Under the pieces are notes generated by a model. It saw nothing but the letters and a program-made list of their open reading frames with translations. It made no database searches and had not been told where the DNA came from. A DNA stretch of 40,108 nt, taken from NCBI RefSeq assembly GCF_000003605.2, contig NW_003140830.1, positions 120,381 through 160,488 of the forward strand. The letters are read 5' to 3'. Position 1 is the first letter of the stretch. The number at the start of each line of letters is the position of its first letter. This DNA comes from Saccoglossus kowalevskii (Eukaryota; Hemichordata; Enteropneusta; Harrimaniidae). The position numbers and the translations under genes were made by a program. Shown here piece by piece: positions 1 to 11,747 of the stretch.

Positions 1-137
1 GGGAAACTACTTATTTTTAACTTGCGCACCAATTACGGTGCGCTCCCGGACTTTGTCTATGGAGGTACGCAGGTCTGTGGTGGGAAAATCTATCAACCGA
101 ACGCGTCCCCGTACACACAGCACTGTACGCAGGGCTA
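1..137. mobile_element. Right end of inverted-repeat DNA transposon (copy 1)
   Basis: This segment matches 7326-7463, the right part of the complete element at 6952-7463, with only a handful of differences. It ends in the same terminal sequence, AGGGCTA at 131-137. It also carries the same sub-terminal palindrome, GCGCACC at 24-30 facing GGTGCGC at 37-43. The rest of this copy lies outside the window. If the 9-bp target duplication seen at copy 2 holds, the base run TACAGTACC at 138-146 should also occur just before its left end. It contains no coding sequence. Confidence 0.85.
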
Positions 138-414
138 TACAGTACCCCCCTAGATGACAGTCTTGTTACATTCCCTCGTGATCGCCAGAAACGGTTGTTT
201 TAACACGAATACTATGTTTTGTTTTTTATCCAATTTGCTCAAAAACGAATTATTTTTAAGATACTCATAATATATTATGATAATCTAGGCTAAAAACGCA
301 TTTTTTTTAATCCCACTATTCCGTTGTGTTTACATTCCAAAACGAAGCCGCGTTGCTGCATTTGCCTCATTGTGATGGTGTCATGAAATCTGTTCCATGT
401 TACAATACATGAAA

Positions 415-436
415 GACAGACAGACAGACAGACAGA
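415..436. repeat. (GACA)n microsatellite
   Basis: Short run of the tetranucleotide GACA, about five units, in the otherwise unremarkable stretch 138-570 upstream of TIMMDC1. I see no gene in that stretch. Confidence 0.9.
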
Positions 437-571
437 ATGTATTGGATTAACAATAAATATGAACGCTAAATAACTCCTCACCTGTTCATGGTTATCTGCT
501 TGCATATGTCAACGTCTAATCGGTAATAAATATAGGAGAAACCACAAATCGTCTAGACTAGCGAATATCTC

Positions 572-625
572 AAAATGGCGATAGCCTTGTCTTTGTATCC
601 CATAATGCAAAGTTTGATGACGTAA
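572..625 (+). promoter_or_regulatory. Putative promoter motif cluster upstream of TIMMDC1
   Basis: Three motifs typical of animal housekeeping promoters lie within 54 bases: AAAATGGCG at 572-580 (YY1-like), TCCCATAATGCA at 598-609 (one base from the ZNF143/STAF core TCCCAGAATGCA), and TGACGTAA at 618-625 (CRE/ATF-like). They lie about 430 bp before the TIMMDC1 start codon. This would imply a long 5' UTR or an unseen 5' intron. The cluster could instead serve a divergent gene outside the window. Assignment rests on motif resemblance only. Confidence 0.4.
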
Positions 626-1049
626 ACGACGAAAAGAATAATTCATTAAAATGCTCATGTGAAAGAATGAATATTTAGTAACACGTTGAACGAAACGTGA
701 AATATGCCGGAACTGTTCTTTTTTATCCAAAGCAAGTATTTTAAAAACGTGAAAAAATACAAACAACGCACAATGTGACATTTGACCTTTCTTGGTCACC
801 TGACACCTACACGTGTCTCCTCTGGAAGGTCATACACATGAGAACGATGTTCAGCGTGCATCTAAGTTTGTCTCTGAACCAAGCGAATCCAGTACTCTGA
901 GCTGGACAACGAATTCTTTTTCTATAAAATTGATGAAATCAATGTCCATGGATATATATATATGCGTATATCAAATTTAAATTTGTAGTTGCCATAACAG
1001 CAAGTTATGCAAATGCGTTAATATAGGTCTATGTTCATCACCAACTAAG

Positions 1050-4000
1050 ATGACATCGAGTGAAAAAGAGTCAGTAACTGGTAGAGATGAGATACAACTA
1101 GATTGTGATAATGGTGGCATTGAATCAGTCAAGAGGATATTTCGTAGGAAGTAAGTCAAATTGGGGAAAGACTTTCAAATATACCCGCACCTCTTACCCA
1201 AATAATACCCCCCCCCCCCATTAGTTGTATATGCCCCTCTGGATAACTATAGAGACATATACTATTAATTTGAAGGGAAATAAAGTGTAGGGGTCATGTT
1301 AGAGTTAGGAATAGAGATGGGGGTACATTAGATAGTCTTTCTGTTTATTAATTTCTAAAGTCAAACTGAAATGAGAAGTTTCTAGTGTATAACATTGAAT
1401 AGTTTTCAACTGACATTGTTGCTCGTCGATGTGCATTGATTTAACTGCCATTGAATTTCTTGGATATTCACTAAAAAACACATGAAAATTAGTATATTTA
1501 TTTCCACAAATATGACATGTTCTTGACATAACAAACTCATTCTTTATATATTAAATGAATGAAATATGACAAATCATGTGTGATATCATTTTGTACTTTT
1601 AAATTGCACCTCACATACCTCATAGAATTGTTATGTATATATATTTGCTACCCTGGAAAAAACATACCAAAAGAATCCTACTCTTTTCCAGGTACAAACA
1701 TCCAAAAATGGATAACCATTTGTTAAAATTCTATATCCTTGCTAAGACAATTATAATATAGGTGTTTTATTGTCAGAATTAATGAATTATATGGCTTGAC
1801 ATGAAAAAAACAAAATTACAATAGATTTAAGAAAATTTTTTCAGACTTTTGCAGTCTACATGACTACATTACAGCTCATATATGCTTTCTTAATGTTACA
1901 ATTCAGATCATAATTCATTGCTTTCATTTACCAATGTTTTCAGAGAAGATGGTCGATTATCTGATGAAATGGATGATGTATTAAGATTTAGTCTTGGCGC
2001 ATTTGCACTTGGATTTGTGTACGGTGGATTGCCAGCTTCAAGTCTACTGCGGAGAAGATACATAGAAAAAAGCCAAGGAGAAGTTTATTCACACCGTGTT
2101 GATGCTGCGGTTAGTATATGAGAGGGGAAGTTTGACTTGGCCATTTTAGTCCCAACAAAACACTAAATATAAACATATTAATACATATACTATATATCAT
2201 CAATCATATTTGAGTCGTACCTGGGCCAATTTCATTCAAACTATGGTATAGATATTGATGAACGTCAACCTTTTTCACGATCTGATTCATAATAGTTATT
2301 TTCTTTATTGCATTCGTATCCCTATTAGGATTTTGACTAAAATGCAATACAGATGTGAATAAAGACAAACAAACAATTAAAGTGAGAATAAAAATACACA
2401 CAGGAAAATAAAAATAAATAAATAAAAAACAACTAGCAAATAAAAGTAGAGAAAAAAAAAATAATGGTAAAGTAAATTGGATTGTTTTTCACATTTGTGT
2501 TGGTGAATGTTTGGATTACTATTGCATGTACATGACCTTATCTTGAGATAGCTGACTATAATGTTTTCAGTTTTTCCTCTCTCGTTTTGAAACCGTATGT
2601 ATTTTGGCTATTTGTATTATTGTTTTCTCATCTTTATTATTTAAAATATATTTTAATTTTTCTTTATTGTTTGCTAAGTGTTGGGGTGATAACAGCTGAT
2701 AAAGTTTTTTTCTTTCTCCCGCATAGAGATCACATGTTAAAAGAAAATGTTCTTCGTCCTCTATGGCGTTATTTTCACAACATATACATTTTCTGTCAGA
2801 TATATTCAAATCGGCAATTGATGTACTGGTCTGTTAGGTTTACTTTTACAGATATAATGAGTTGCATGTTTGTTTCAGTTATTTGTGGTGGTCACTATGG
2901 GCAGGTACATGGTCTTTATATACTTTGAATATAAACTGCATTGGGACTGCACAAAGTCACTAAGAGCAGATGGTCTTTATATAAAGACGATCACTAACAG
3001 AATATCATTTTTACACCAACAAAAGATAATAATAAATATTTTTTCAAATGGGTTCTTGTGATTGGACGAGATCACTAATATCTGAACAACCATTTTTTAA
3101 ATTAATGCAAGCTTATTTTTTTACATAGGATATTATTGACTAAAACTGACATGTATTGTTTATTTCAGCGTCAGTCACAGCATGCCGGTGTCAGAGGATT
3201 GATACGATATGGCTGGAGATGGGGATGGAGGGTTGCTGCTTTGGCAGGAATGTTTCAGTAAGTAGCAGGTTATTTCATACTCGATTTTATTGTGTGTCCT
3301 ACCTGTTTTACAATGGCAAGACATGGTGATGGTATCTATGTAGCTTTCTCTCTGCTAATATTTGAATGCACTGAATTCGCAACCAGTTCTACCCATGAAG
3401 ACTGGGCAAAGACATTTATATCTTGTTGCTTTCAAAGTGAATCAATTTGGCACAGCCTGGCCATGGTCCTAGTTCATGATTTTTTTTTTTTAAATATAAT
3501 TTAATTTATGTTATTTTCGTATACCAGTATTTTATTTAAATCAAATTTATTTGCTGGTATTTTTTTTAAGTTTGGATATTTGTGAAAGCCGAATTCCAGA
3601 AAATAAAATCAAATGAAAAAAAAGCCCAAACTAGGATCTTATTTTGATCAGATTAGATTAAGTAGAACTTAGAATTTTAGACCTCAATAAATTGAAGTGT
3701 ACTGAATTTTTAGAAACAAAAAAACAAACATGCAGTTGAAATTGATCAATAGATATTACCATGGTAATTGGTATTTATTTGAATACTTGTTTGCAGAGGA
3801 GGCAGTCTTATCATCGCTCTATATCGTAACAAAGTAGATGTGTTAAATTACATAGCTGCAGCAGGTTAGTATATTCAATGTTTTCCTGTCAGTCCTCTCT
3901 ACCCTCTAACTATTGATAGAAGTCTGAGTGGATCAATTGGGTCAAATACAATCACTCATGACCATATCTGGATCTTTAAAGGTTGATTTAACTGCTTCCT

Positions 4001-5814
4001 AGTAGTGAACATCAGCATTGCTGGGCAATATACAAGCCTGGTTCAGCACTAACTTCATCACCAGTGCTAGAAGATGCCTTGCTCTGCAGGCTACCGAACT
4101 ATGAACAAGACAAACTGAGCTTACAACGATAGGAACCTTAAGCATTTTTTTTTCGCTTCCATTGAGACTATGACAGATCCAGCTCTGATGAAGATGTATC
4201 GCCACTGACCTGGGACCTGCTTAAACAAAAACACACAATAACAAGAATTTCCTGGGACTCAAAATGTGTGGCCATTATTATTTATTTCCTGTGGGACTTG
4301 TAATTAAGTCTCAGTCATTCTGTTTAGTCACATTTCAGAACTCTCAGGACCAAACATTTTATTGTGATCAGATCAAAGACAACAGACTTGCAGCCATCTT
4401 GCTTTTTGATATTACTTCATTGTAGGCATAAATAACATTCTCTCTAATTGCAACAGGGACTGTGTCATTAACAATGACTTGTTTTTACCCATATGTTGGA
4501 TACTCTAGCTTGCATGGACTTTGTTCCAGTCAATACAATGATAAACAAAATTAAAGTTTATGCTTCATATCGGTAGGTTGCTGATGCTATCAATCGGTAT
4601 TTATTTTTCAGGAATATCTGGTAGTTTATACAAAACCGCATTGGGACCACGAGGAATGGTAGCAGGTGGTATTCTTGGAGCAGTCTTAGGGTAAGAAACT
4701 TGTTAATTACATCATTGTTGTGTATTTTTACACACATCATTTAAAGTGTTGGAAACATTCTACATTTTCTTTTTGTCCACAATGCTTTATTTCTGATGGT
4801 AATAGCTGAATTTACAAACAACATAATCATATTCTTATAATTATCTCGTTACCATGGTTTTTGTGTAGAAATTGTCATCTTTTGATAGGATAATTTTATG
4901 TATTTATATAAGTGGTTGACGTAAAAATAAAATATAAAAAAAAAAAGATGGCAGCCAAAAAAAAAAAAAAAAAATACAAACATGACAATTTGTCGTGGTA
5001 CTTTCCTATCATTGTTTGTTTCAAGCTTACCAACTGGCTACCAATTTAGATGTTTAAATTCACCAAATCATTTCTACCATGCCAGGAGCAGAAATCTCTG
5101 GTATGTGTGGATAGATTTTGTTCAAACTTAGAAAATACAAAATGAAAACTGATAGAAACTGTGTGTATTTTTTTTCTTATACCGTTCAATTCATTTTCAG
5201 AGTACCGGTTGGGTTCTCTTTGGTTTCTCTGCAAAAACTAGCAGGTGAAGATGTTCTGGAAAAATTTCGAAGAATGAAACGAGACGTAATCTTGAATGAT
5301 GCAAAAGAATTGTATGTATTTATTTTACTTCAAAATTAAGTAATAACTATTGACTTGTGTTGACATATCAGTCACGTTTGTATATATGACTTTTATTGTT
5401 TAACTGTCATGACTAGAATGGTATGGTTCATTAAATATGAAGGGAGTATTAATTGTCATGTAGTAACACAATGTACTGGTAATGTAAAATTGAATTCCAA
5501 GTTTTTATATTCAAATACTATTAACACTGTATTTTCAAGTTTTGCAGATACATTTATTAAATTAATTTGATATGACTGCCTGAGCAAATCTGTCGGCGAC
5601 AGCATTGTAACACAACACTGACCATGTTGGGGGATACCAGGGTAATTCTAAATGAGTAGTTTAACTGACATTTCTTTTTTGGTCTCGTAGGAGAACAGCT
5701 GGAGAATTCTTAGATATTGCTTTGAATATGGCAGAAAAAGAGATGAAAGAATCTAATGAGGCTCTTGCTATGTCATCACCTCCTAAACCACAGTTACCAT
5801 CACAGGAAAGCTGA
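1050..5814 (+). CDS. TIMMDC1: TIMMDC1, mitochondrial complex I assembly factor
   Basis: Coding exons join in frame: 1050-1150, 1944-2109, 3169-3257, 3797-3864, 4612-4690, 5201-5311 and 5691-5814, giving 245 aa (human about 285). All introns are GT-AG. The start is the first ATG after an in-frame stop at 978. Recognition rests on GFVYGGLP (about residues 58-64), the IEKSQGEVY stretch and the very characteristic IRYGWRWGWR (101-110), followed by glycine-rich hydrophobic segments (about 139-176) ending in a lysine-rich tail. Four membrane segments are expected: about 49-66, 111-127, 135-148 and 156-178. TIMMDC1 is an inner-membrane protein of the Tim17/22/23-related group that helps build the membrane arm of respiratory complex I. 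It is shorter than human at both ends, with no obvious presequence. No canonical AATAAA was found in the ~700 bp after the stop. Confidence 0.95.
2567..2830 (-). pseudogene. Fragment of a non-LTR retrotransposon ORF2 C-terminus
   Basis: Lies in TIMMDC1 intron 2 on the opposite strand. The translation includes RKCICCENNAIEDEEHFLLT followed by CDLYAGERKKLY. This pattern, C-x2-C then IEDE-x-HFL-x-x-C-x-x-Y, is the usual zinc-knuckle-like ending of LINE reverse-transcriptase polyproteins. Upstream the frame is broken by stops within about 20 codons and no polymerase domain is present, so this is a decayed 3' fragment. The family assignment comes from motif memory, not from a search. Confidence 0.55.
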
Positions 5815-6942
5815 TACGGGATGAAGAATTTATATTTATTTTGACTTTATCAATACTGTAGAAATTATTAATTCTGGCAACACATCAATGGTATTGAATT
5901 GCACAACAATTTTAATTTGAAGCATTTTTTTCTTGTGGATTTGATGATTGAAATGTATTTTTTGTACATTATTTTTCTTTAAGAAGACTACTTCCCTATG
6001 TACCTATTAGCAAATTAGACACCAATTCTATTCCATTTTATTACAGTACCATAGGTAAAACATGTATTCCCTAGCTCTGCTCAAGTTTGTTATTTGAATC
6101 TTATGGTGCATGGTAGAATTGAGTTTGGCAGTGCTTATGCTGTGTTTTAATGATGGATAGTTTGCCTAAATTATGACCATAACATTTTTGTGTATTATTA
6201 TTTTTAATTTTAAAATAGGGTTCAGTTGTAGTTAATAAGAATGCCATTGTGACTTCCCCTGTATATGAAAAAGTAAATGGGACTGAAAAGATTAAGGTTA
6301 AATCTTAAATCTCGATTTTTTTCAATTGAATTCTTGATTTTATTTAATTCTTGCATTAATACACTTATGTGACAATTTTTAGGTCCATAAATCACTTGTA
6401 TAAACTTCTTTGAGGAAATGTTTAAATTCTGTGTTGAAAGAAAACAATATACATGATTTGTTATTATTTGACCGATAACACCTGAGCAGAGTGAAATCAC
6501 TACTGGTACCGGTACTTAATGTATTCACCAATGGTGACTGCAGTGAGTGTAAAGTAATAATATTACATGTTTTTTCTTGATAAGCACTACTGTTGCCATA
6601 CGCCAACCAGGCATGGCATGTTTGGACTGGGGTTTAGTATACACTTACAGCTTTGGTTTCAAAGAAAAATACATCTACCCCGTTCTCCCCATCACATAGT
6701 ATATCCAGACGTTGCAGGCGAGTTCATTTTTTTTTGCGTCCTTGATTCTAGTTTTACTGCTTCACATCACCGTCCCTTGAGGGACGGTGTTCACATGTAG
6801 TATTTTGGAGTAGATGTTCTAAATTTGTTTAAAATGTACTTGAAACTTGAATTTATCGGCGATACACTGTACCACTCCTATAAGAATATAACCACTTTAC
6901 TTGTCGCCTCAGTTTTCACTGATCTTGAAATATTAGAAGCTT
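5815..6942. other. 3' flank of TIMMDC1, no further gene seen
   Basis: The stretch includes the TIMMDC1 3' UTR, whose end could not be fixed because no canonical AATAAA was seen. Short open frames here are not supported by composition or homology. The only structured element is the palindrome at 6768-6789. Confidence 0.6.
6768..6789. repeat. Perfect 10-bp-arm palindrome
   Basis: CACCGTCCCT is followed after two bases by its exact reverse complement AGGGACGGTG. The GC-rich stem stands out in AT-rich surroundings. It has no T-run or gene context that would make it a known signal. It may be a transposon end or a structured 3' UTR element. Confidence 0.8.
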
Positions 6943-6951
6943 ACCAAGGGG

Positions 6952-7463
6952 TAGCCCTGCGTACAGTGCTGTGTGTACGGGGACTCGTTCGGTTGATAGA
7001 TGTCCCCACCACAGCCCTGCGTACCTCCATAGACAAAGTCCGGGACTTTGAAAAATATAAATTTTTTAATGAAATAACATGCCCAGGTACCAAAAATGAT
7101 GATTGATCACCAGATATATTCAGAAGTCGGAGTCCAATTGTGGATGAAATTCGGCTACTTTGCCCTAAAAACAAACACATTCTTTTGCATTAATGAAATT
7201 AAAAATGGCGGCGTTTGAGTACATTTTGTCCGTCTTTACTAGTTGCTTTTTAAAGACATTTCAGTTTCAGATAACTTTGTAATGGTTGTTACGGATAACT
7301 ATCGTCATTTCAACCGATTTCGGCTGGGAAACTACTTATTTTTAACTTGCGCACCAATTACGGTGCGCTCCCGGACTTTGTCTATGGGAGGTACGTAGGG
7401 CTGTGGTGGGGACATCTATCAAACGAACGCGTCCCCGTACACACAGCACTGTACGCAGGGCTA
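6952..7463. mobile_element. 512-bp inverted-repeat DNA transposon with 9-bp target duplication (copy 2)
   Basis: Ends are TAGCCCTGCG... and ...CGCAGGGCTA. The terminal inverted repeats match for about 93 bp with four mismatches or indels. The element is bounded on both sides by ACCAAGGGG (6943-6951 and 7464-7472), a perfect 9-bp target duplication. Long TIRs with 9-bp duplications are typical of Mutator-like (MULE) elements, so this is probably a non-autonomous MULE-type MITE. The ~330-bp core has no transposase frame. AGCCCTGCGTAC is repeated inside the left TIR about 54 bp after its terminal occurrence, and a palindrome (7349-7355 with 7362-7368) lies just inside the right TIR only. The window begins inside a second copy. 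Confidence 0.85.
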
Positions 7464-8051
7464 ACCAAGGGGCATCCAAGGGTCTATAAATTATGTTTCA
7501 TAATTGGCAATTTTTTTGACATTTTCAATGGTCAAGAGGTTCCTTTTTGAATTTTTTTTAGTAATCAAAGGGGTAGTATTTTTGTGTGATGTGTGGGCAT
7601 TTGTAGGTCAATTTTACCATGATTTTGAACTAGTGTATATGTGTTTGTGTTCAGTTCAGTTGAGCATAAATTATGTATTCACTACATGATTTTATGTCAA
7701 ATATATACGATACTCAGGATTTTTTCGTAAATTTGTTTTAGGGGGGTAGGTTTTTGAAGAATTTGGTCGCCAGGACCGTGATTTTCACTAAAAGTTAGTG
7801 CCTTGCATACTTGTATATAATTAATTTCTACGATTGGGTTTTGGTTTGCACTGAATCTGCATAAAATGAGTTCCAACACTGGATTTTATGTAAACAGAAA
7901 CATTGTTGCACTATTGTAAGCATCGCACAGTGCTTATCAAGGAAACCATCACAATATTATTTGACACTCTGTGTAACGACCATTGATGACTATGCAAAGT
8001 AGTTGTTTTGATTCTCTCGGGTGTTGCCGATAGTACTGTCAAATACTTTAT

Positions 8052-8930
8052 TAGTCCCTGTTCGGACGTAGTCCGAAAACGGGGACTTATGTTTTGCCCT
8101 GTGTACGTCTGTGCGTCCGTTCGTGCGTGCGTCCGTGATCACCTGCATCTCGAACATGCATGGACCGATTAAGTTCAAACTTCACTCATACATCACACAT
8201 TATATGGGACATATGCACATGCATTTTTTTTATGATCCGATTAACGATAGCCGAATAGCGGCCATTTTAAGGCCAAAAATGCATCAACATCGCACATTTT
8301 CACCATTCCCGGACCCGGATCTCAGTTATGCATGGACGGATTTGGTACATACATTAAACATAATAGGACCTTGATGCACGTCATTTTTTTTTTGGATCGG
8401 ATTTGAAATGGCCGACTGGCGGCCATTTTGTTTTAAAGAATTCAGTTCTGGATTCGTATCTGAGACATGCCTGGATTGATCGAGTTCAAACTTCACACAC
8501 ACAAGGTACATCATGTCACAAATATGTATGTGCATTTGTTTCATGATCTCATTAATGATAGCCAAATGGCGGCCGATTTAAGGCCGGAAATGCATTGAAA
8601 TCGCACATTTTCACCATTCCAGACCCGGATCTCAGTTATGCATGGACGGATTTTGTTCAAATTTGGTACATACATTAAACATAATAGGACCTTGATGCAC
8701 GTCATTTTTTTTTTTTGGATCGGGTTTAAAATTGCCGACTGGTGGCCATTTTGTTTTAAAGAATTCAGTTCTAGATCCGTATCTGAGACATGTCTGGATT
8801 GATCAAGTTCAAACTTCACACACACAAGGTACATCATGTCACAAATATGTATGTGCATGTGTTTCATGATCCGCTTAACAATAGCTGAATGATGGCCATT
8901 TTAAGGCCGAAAATGCATCAAAATCACGTA
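8052..8930. repeat. Dispersed 'GGCCATTTT' repeat with ~311-bp tandem units and terminal hairpin
   Basis: The left end is a nested hairpin, TTCGGAC-GTA-GTCCGAA (8061-8077) inside AGTCCC/GGGGACT. After it, a unit of about 311 bp occurs twice (from about 8279 and about 8590), marked by TCGCACATTTTCACCATTCC, CTTGATGCACGTCA and GGCGGCC-rich blocks. Smaller related blocks (GATCNNATT...GGCCATTT, then AAGTTCAAACTTCAC) recur within the unit, so the array is built hierarchically. Related sequence in the opposite orientation is at about 15165-15405, 17690-17880 and 24355-24965. It has no credible coding potential. Confidence 0.75.
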
Positions 8931-9895
8931 TTTTCACAATACAAAACACCCAAAAAGTCTTTTCAGCAAAAATTAATTCCAGGTAAAATAAATTATTGTA
9001 AATATGTGATTGACAAAAGTAGACATTGTTTCTGTGAGTTTAGTCTATGTGCTGGATACAAATTGATGCTACATTAAAATCTAAAAAAAAATTTATTATG
9101 AATCAGTTTCAGGAAAGGCAATTTTTGGTTTTCAGCGCTTCTATTAGAGATGCGGTAATTGGTTTTTGCACAGTCCCCCTATCACCAGTGTGGCAACAAC
9201 TATTGTTTTAGGTGTGAAACAGCTTGTTGTCTAATGTTTGATATTCTGCAAATCATAGCTAAACAATAAACGTATTGTCATTTGTCTGTTTCATAAACAT
9301 TCTAAAAATAGTTTTAGCAATTGTAAAGTGTAATTCTAGTACTTTTTATTAAGAGTTTATGAATCTTATTTTAGCAATAATTTGGGCATTTTTTTTTCAA
9401 GCGTAGATGATAACATTTTTTGTGATGATTGAGAAAACATTTTATCTCCCTTTTATTCCCATCACATTCAATTCATTAATTTACTACCCAGATGGACAGT
9501 TTAACAATGTTCAGAGTTGGTAGGATGGCTTTTTTGTTCAAACCAACATGGATACACTCCTGTATGCCATACCAGGCAGACAGTTCAACAATTCTTTAGA
9601 GCTGGCAGGTTCTTTTATTTTTCTTTGTTGTATTTTTCTTGTAAAATAGTCATTTAACATCAAGGCTATTTTTGTTTAAAACCAACATGGCCGACTTCAT
9701 TATCCCATAGAGCTTCTTTCTGGCCGGACTACAAAATCAATTCTGATGTCATGTAATTTTAACAATGTTAGAATATATAGAAGATGTTCATCATAGTGTT
9801 ACATGTTCAGCTACAGCTGTATAACTATTCTCAAACTGAAAGTGTGGCCAGTGTGTTGCCATTTTTCCCTATAACAAGCAGCCTATCGGCTGAGA
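8931..9895. other. Intergenic stretch with little structure
   Basis: AT-rich, with no supported gene. At 9170-9207 the motif CACAGTCC-CCCTATCACCAG followed by a GGCAACAAC block is the inverted counterpart of the right end of the small element at 11748-11899. It is probably a relic of the same family. A weak local repeat also occurs here, CAGACAGTTCAACAATTC-like phrases at about 9490 and 9575. Confidence 0.5.
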
Positions 9896-11618
9896 TAGCT
9901 CCGCTGTTAGCAATGCACATTTCAATCAAAGAACTGAAGATATCATTAGAAAATGAACAATATGTATAGTATCACAGCAATCGTACTTGCGGTTTTTAAC
10001 AAGACGTCGAAAATATCACTTTTTACCAAAAATGACAAAAATATTCACCAAAATGAGAGAATTGAAGATATCACAAAATGAACAAATCTGAGAGAGGTCC
10101 ACATGTAGTACTTATATATATAATAGCAAAGCAATCGAACTTGCAGTTTTTAACAAGAAGTCGAAAATATCACTTTTTACCAAAAATGACAAAAATATTC
10201 ACCAAAATGAGAGAATTGAAGATATCACGAAATGAACAAATCTGAGAAAGGTCCACATGTAATATCTATATATGTAATATCAAAGCAATTGGATTTGCGT
10301 TTTTTAACAAGAAGTCGAAAATATCACTTTTTAGCTCCGCTGTCATCGCAGATGACCCAGCGGAGCTGTTGGTATGGGGGTCTCTCCAGCGTCTCGCATG
10401 AAGTTTTCCTTTAAACGACTTCTTCTTCAAAAGTACTTGACCAATTACATTCATATTTGTACCAAAGGTACTTGGGGAGGTCCTCTGTCAGATTTGTCAA
10501 ATTCTTCAAAATATGCAAATTCGGATTTTTAGTGAATATTTTTGTCATTTTTAGTAAAAATTTTTATTTTCGACAACTAGTTCTAAACCGTAAGTCCAAT
10601 TGCTTTCATATTTGCAGCAACGATACGTGGGGTGGTCCTCTGTCAAATTTGTTAAATTCGTCCCAAAATAAACAAATTTGGATTTTTAGTAAATATTTTT
10701 GTCATTTTTGGTAAAAAATGTTATTTTCGACAACTAGTCCAAAACTGTAAGTCCAAATGCTTTGATATTTGCAGCAATGGTACTCGAGGTGGTCCTCTGT
10801 CAGATTTGTTAAATTTGTGTCAAAATATGCAAATTTTGATTTTTAGTGAATATTTTTGTCATTTTTAGTAAAAAATTTTATTTTCAACAACTAGTCCGAA
10901 ACCGTGAGTCCAAATGCTTTCATATTTGCAGCAAGGATACGTAGGGTGGTCCTCTGTCAGATTTGTTGAATTCGTCTAAAAATATGCAAATTTGGATTTT
11001 TAGTGAATATTTTTGTCATTTTTGGTAAAAAATGTTATTTTCGACAATGAGTTCGAAACCGCAAGTCCAAATGCTTTCATATTTCCAGCAATGATACGTG
11101 GGGTGGTCCTCTGTCAGATTTGTTAAATTCGTCTCAAAATATGCAAATATAACTGACTATGAATATTACAACCACAATGCCACTTTACTGATTCTTGTTC
11201 CATGATAATGAAGACAGCGGAGCTTCTTCGACCGTTAGGTCGCGTGTTACCAAAAATCACAGAAATATATTCATCAAAATTAGCGAATTAAAAATATCAT
11301 CACAAAATGAATAAATTCGAGAGAGTACCTTGTGTAGTACCTATATATGCAATATCAAAGCAATCAGACTTGTGTTTTTTAACAAGAAGTCGAAAATATC
11401 ACTTTTTACCAAAAATGACAAAAATATTCACAAAAAATAGAGAATTTGAGCTTTTGACATGAAATAAACAAATCTGAGAAAGAACCATTCAAGGTACTTG
11501 CATTTCAAATTTGAAAACATTCTGACTTGCGGTTTGGAAGAAGAAGTTGAAATTGTAAAGTTGACGACGATGGACAATCAGTAATATGAACAGCTTCTCT
11601 GTGTCGACAGTGGAGCTA
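9896..11618. mobile_element. Composite of 157-bp satellite units in both orientations, bounded by TAGCTCCGCTGT ends
   Basis: The outer ends are TAGCTCCGCTGT (9896-9907) and its inverted partner ACAGTGGAGCTA (11607-11618, one mismatch). A second inverted pair, 10332-10343 and 11214-11224, lies inside. In the centre, five forward units of 155-157 bp start at 10441, 10596, 10753, 10910 and 11067, each with a GGTCCTCTGTCAGATTTG-type block and a GTGAATATTTTTGTCATTTT-type block. Flanking them, three units before (about 9978, 10132, 10285) and two after (about 11371, 11516) are the same sequence inverted. No transposase frame was seen. The whole can be read as a fold-back element or a nested pair of elements carrying an expanded satellite. 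Confidence 0.7.
10332..10367. repeat. Nested palindrome at satellite inversion point
   Basis: AGCTCCGCTG (10333-10342) pairs exactly with CAGCGGAGCT (10358-10367). Between them GTCATC-GCA-GATGAC forms an inner hairpin. The palindrome sits where the satellite units change orientation. It looks like two transposon ends fused head-to-head, or a hairpin intermediate scar. Confidence 0.85.
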
Positions 11619-11747
11619 AAAAAATTTGAAAATGCAATTTGTTTACATTTACATTTTTGTATTGAAGCCCTACATCTTCCACATCACTGTAATCTTCTGA
11701 GTGACACCTACAACTAAGCAAGTGCAAATCTGCATAATAGTCTGTAT

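Noticed and set aside
290-799. Two minus-strand open frames near the left edge
   Set aside because: They have no recognisable domains and include a microsatellite-encoded stretch (SVCLSVCLS); no splice context could be established.
6825-7180. Open frames on both strands at 6825-7180
   Set aside because: Both run across the terminal inverted repeat of the transposon at 6952-7463, so they are fortuitous.
8111-8867. Open frames such as MHIHICDMMYLVCVKFELDQ on the minus strand
   Set aside because: Repeat-encoded: the same peptide appears twice because of the 311-bp tandem unit. No domain or codon signal.
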